Shown in pieces: positions 61,470 to 64,000 of a stretch of 64,000 nucleotides of DNA (its first letter is position 1; every line of letters starts with the position of its first letter). The translations under genes and the position numbers were made by a program. Under the pieces are notes generated by a model, which was not told the DNA's origin, searched no databases, and was given only the letters and a program-made list of their open reading frames with translations. Source of the DNA: Burkholderia sp. 9120 (GTDB lineage: Bacteria; Pseudomonadota; Gammaproteobacteria; Burkholderiales; Burkholderiaceae). The stretch spans positions 1,674,001 to 1,738,000 of the forward strand of contig NZ_JQNA01000002.1 in NCBI RefSeq assembly GCF_000745015.1. Direction: 5' to 3'.

Positions 61470-63155
61470 CTAAACCAGCCCGACCACGAGCGGACCCAGC
61501 AGCGTCAGCGCGACGTTGGCGATCGCATACGTGATCGCGAACGGCACCGTCGGCACCGCGCTTTCCGCCTTGTCGAGCACACCGCCGAAGGCCGGATTCG
61601 CGCTGCGCGAGCCCGACAGCGCACCGGCCAGAAGCGCCGCGTTGTTGTACTTCAGCACGTAGCGGCCGAACAGCATGGTCAGCAGCAGCGGGAACAATGT
61701 GACGAACACGCCGAGCAGGAAGATTGTCATGCCGCTCTGCTTGACCGTCACCACGGCTTGCAGGCCGGAGTTCAGACCCACCACCGCGACGAACGCCGCG
61801 AGACCGAAGTCCTTGAGCAACTGCGAAGCCGCCGACGGCATCACGCCGTACATGGGATGCTTGCCGCGCATCCAGCCGAACAGCAGGCCGGCCAGCAGGC
61901 AGCCGCCGCCCGAGCCGAGCGTGAGCGGAATGCCGCCCACGTTGACGACGATCAGCCCGATCAGCAAACCGAGCACGAGGCCCACGCCCATGTAGATGAA
62001 GTCGGTCTTGTTGGTGTTCGGCAATTCGTAGCCGGCGGCGTCGACGGCGCGCTTGGTGTCTTTCGGCGAGCCGTAGAACGTGATGACGTCGCCATGTTCC
62101 AGTTTGGTTTCCGGCAGGATCGGCAGCGGCTGACCGGCGCGCGAAATGTGCTGGATGTAGACGCCGTGGCGCAGGTCGCGGTCCACCACTTCGCGCGCGG
62201 CGGCGATCGTCGTGTGGTTCATGCCTTTGCGCGTGAACACGCCGTCGCGGGTCTGCATCACCACGCCGATATCGTCGACGTTGGCGATCTCGTTGCCGTT
62301 CGCGCCGAATGCAACAACGGCTTCGCGACGACCCACCACGAGCACTTCGTCGTTGAGCTGCAAGGTCAGATCGGGCGTTGGATCGACGGCCTTGCCGTCG
62401 CGTTTGATCTTCTCGACCGTCAACATGTCCTGGTGCAAGGTCTCGACCGCCTTGACGGTCTTGCCGGCGCTGACGTCGATCCGGTACGCGCGTCCTACCA
62501 GTTCAGGCAACGCACGAATCTGCCCCGCCGCGAGCGACGTCGACACCCCCGCCGACAACTCGCGCTCCGCGTCGATCGACGCCTCGCGCAAGCCCTGCCC
62601 CATGAACTTGGGCAGTATGTTCACGCAGACGATGATCGCGCCCAGCGAGCCGAACACGTAGGTCACCGCGTACGCGATCGCCACGTCCGACTGCAGCGAT
62701 TTCACCTGATCGGCCGGCAAGCCGAGCCGCGCGATCGCATCGCCCGCCGTGCCGATAATCGCCGACTGCGTCAGCGCGCCGCCCGCGAGCCCGGCCGCGA
62801 GGCCCTTGTTCAGATGGAACAGCTTCGCGCACACCACCACGGTGATCAGCGCGGAAACGGCGAGGAACACCGCCATCGCGATTTCACGCAGCGTCTTGCG
62901 GTTCAGCGAGTTGAAGAAGCCCGGGCCGGAGTCGTAGCCCACCGCGTAGATGAACACGGCGAACATGACCGACTTCACGCCGTTGTCGATCGTCACGCCG
63001 AACTGGCTGATCACGACCGCCGCCAGCAGCGAACCACCCACTCCGCCCAACTGGAACTTGCCGAAGTTGATCTGCCCGATGAAGTAACCGGCTGCTAGCG
63101 ATAAAAACAGCGCAATTTCGGGGGATTTCTGAAAAATGTGATGTAGCCAGTCCAT
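61470..63155 (-). CDS. aspT: Aspartate:alanine antiporter (AspT/AAEx family)
   Basis: The protein is 561 residues from the second of two consecutive ATGs (63155), which has GAGGGC at better spacing. Five membrane helices at each end flank a cytoplasmic region (about 200-375) with TrkA-C-like parts (ELVGRAYRIDVSAGKTVKAV and HVIFYGSP-type ending). The second membrane half has GLVLGLLIGLIVVNVGGIPLTLGSGGG and AFVAVVGLNSGLQAV. It exchanges aspartate for alanine. It lies 107 bp upstream of aspD on the same strand. Confidence 0.93.
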   Translation of the reverse strand: MDWLHHIFQKSPEIALFLSLAAGYFIGQINFGKFQLGGVGGSLLAAVVISQFGVTIDNGVKSVMFAVFIYAVGYDSGPGFFNSLNRKTLREIAMAVFLAVSALITVVVCAKLFHLNKGLAAGLAGGALTQSAIIGTAGDAIARLGLPADQVKSLQSDVAIAYAVTYVFGSLGAIIVCVNILPKFMGQGLREASIDAERELSAGVSTSLAAGQIRALPELVGRAYRIDVSAGKTVKAVETLHQDMLTVEKIKRDGKAVDPTPDLTLQLNDEVLVVGRREAVVAFGANGNEIANVDDIGVVMQTRDGVFTRKGMNHTTIAAAREVVDRDLRHGVYIQHISRAGQPLPILPETKLEHGDVITFYGSPKDTKRAVDAAGYELPNTNKTDFIYMGVGLVLGLLIGLIVVNVGGIPLTLGSGGGCLLAGLLFGWMRGKHPMYGVMPSAASQLLKDFGLAAFVAVVGLNSGLQAVVTVKQSGMTIFLLGVFVTLFPLLLTMLFGRYVLKYNNAALLAGALSGSRSANPAFGGVLDKAESAVPTVPFAITYAIANVALTLLGPLVVGLV

Positions 63156-63278
63156 CATGCCCTCGCTGGATAGTTTGAGATATTGAGTACTGGGTGCCGT
63201 CTGCCGGGGTGCTGCGGGCGGGAATGCCGCCTGTCGATGCGCGAAGCGGATCGTGTCGTGCCGCTCATGTCGTGTTAC

Positions 63279-64000
63279 CTAACCGAGCTTGCCGGCGAGA
63301 CCGACCACCACCGGCCCCATCAACGGCAACAGAATGTTCGAGAGTGCATAGGTGATCGTGTAGCCGATCACCGGCGTCGAGTTGCCGGTCACGCCGACCA
63401 GCGCGCTGATCGCGGGCGTGCTGCATTGCTGGCCGGCAATCGCGCCGAGCAGCATGGGGGCTTCGAGCTTGAGAAACGCACGGCCGATCCACAGCGACAG
63501 CAGCCCAGGCACCAGCACCATCAGAATGCCGGCCACCGGCAACGCGAGGCCGTATTCGCGCACCAGCTTGATGGCGTCCGGTCCCGCCGACAAACCAACC
63601 GCCGCGATGAAGGTGGCGAGGCCGAAGTCCTTGAGAATCTGCGCGGCCGCCGACGGCAGCGAGCCGATCAACGGATAGCGCGAGCGGATCCAGCCGAACA
63701 GCAAGCCGGACAGCAGGCAACCGCCGCCCGTGCCGAGCGCGATCGAGACGCCGCCGATCCGGCCGCCGAGGTGGCCGATCGCCATCCCCACCAGCACGCC
63801 CAGCGCGAGATAGACGAAGTCGGTTTTCTGCGTGGCGGCCAGCACGTAACCCAGGCGCCGCGCGCCGCGTTCGACGTCGGCCTTGGCGCCGACCAGCGTC
63901 AACACGTCGCCGCGATTCAACTCCGTGCCGGGCAACGCGGGCACCGTGGTTTCGAGCCGCGTAACTGCCGCGATGTAGACGCCGCGCGCCTGTTCCGGAT
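63279..64000 (-). CDS. Second AspT-family antiporter (5' end outside window)
   Basis: The frame is open from the window edge and stops at 63279, giving about 239 residues. The C-terminal half of an AspT-type transporter is seen: the end of the TrkA-C part (VYIAAVTRLETTVPALPGTELNRGD), then five membrane helices with GVLVGMAIGHLGGRIGGVSIALGTGGG. It is clearly paralogous to the protein encoded at 61470-63155, 123 bp downstream. A GTG at 63944 is internal and not the start. Two transporters in tandem may form a heteromer or serve different substrates. Confidence 0.9.
   Translation of the reverse strand, partial: PEQARGVYIAAVTRLETTVPALPGTELNRGDVLTLVGAKADVERGARRLGYVLAATQKTDFVYLALGVLVGMAIGHLGGRIGGVSIALGTGGGCLLSGLLFGWIRSRYPLIGSLPSAAAQILKDFGLATFIAAVGLSAGPDAIKLVREYGLALPVAGILMVLVPGLLSLWIGRAFLKLEAPMLLGAIAGQQCSTPAISALVGVTGNSTPVIGYTITYALSNILLPLMGPVVVGLAGKLG

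Overview
The window is GC-rich chromosomal DNA from a betaproteobacterium of the Burkholderiaceae, most likely a Paraburkholderia. This rests on base composition, the type of exopolysaccharide locus, a 46-residue lysine-rich protein of a kind I recall from this order, and the mix of LysR/AraC-controlled catabolic operons. The assignment is from recognition, not from a database search. I see no tRNA, rRNA, CRISPR array or prophage.

Positions 1-31200 hold an exopolysaccharide locus. A minus-strand core (19655 down to 8252) encodes GDP-mannose synthesis, a priming phosphosugar transferase, outer-membrane Wza and tyrosine autokinase Wzc, Gmd and Fcl (GDP-mannose to GDP-L-fucose) and two glycosyltransferases. 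Around it lie more glycosyltransferases, a Wzy-like polymerase, an O-acyltransferase, a WcaF-like acetyltransferase and a GMC oxidoreductase. An AraC/DJ-1-type regulator sits at the head of the core. Beyond it, on the plus strand, lies an exported set: two paralogous clan-A-type glycosidases (one with an ordinary signal, one a lipoprotein), a PIG-L deacetylase joined to lectin-like and FG-GAP-like regions, and a GDP-mannose hydrolase. Together they suggest a fucose-containing polymer with dedicated trimming or remodelling enzymes.

Positions 31300-34953 hold an APC permease, an SDR dehydrogenase and a divergent AraC regulator. Positions 34954-38200 are a repeat island: two inverted arms built from 137-bp tandem units flank one small unknown gene, and the left arm carries a complete IS4-type element with 23-bp inverted repeats and a 10-bp target duplication.

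Positions 38243-51925 carry a LysR / HMG-CoA-lyase-like / CaiB / MFS cluster, LysE and TauE exporters, an orphan Wzz-like protein, a BON protein, a TAXI solute-binding protein, a DsbA-like isomerase and a LysR regulator. Positions 51998-59511 carry xanthine dehydrogenase (xdhA, xdhB and an unusually short xdhC), a divergent MFS transporter and a purine- or glyoxylate-type aminotransferase. Positions 59698-64000 carry aspartate 4-decarboxylase (aspD) and two tandem AspT-type antiporters, the last cut by the window edge.
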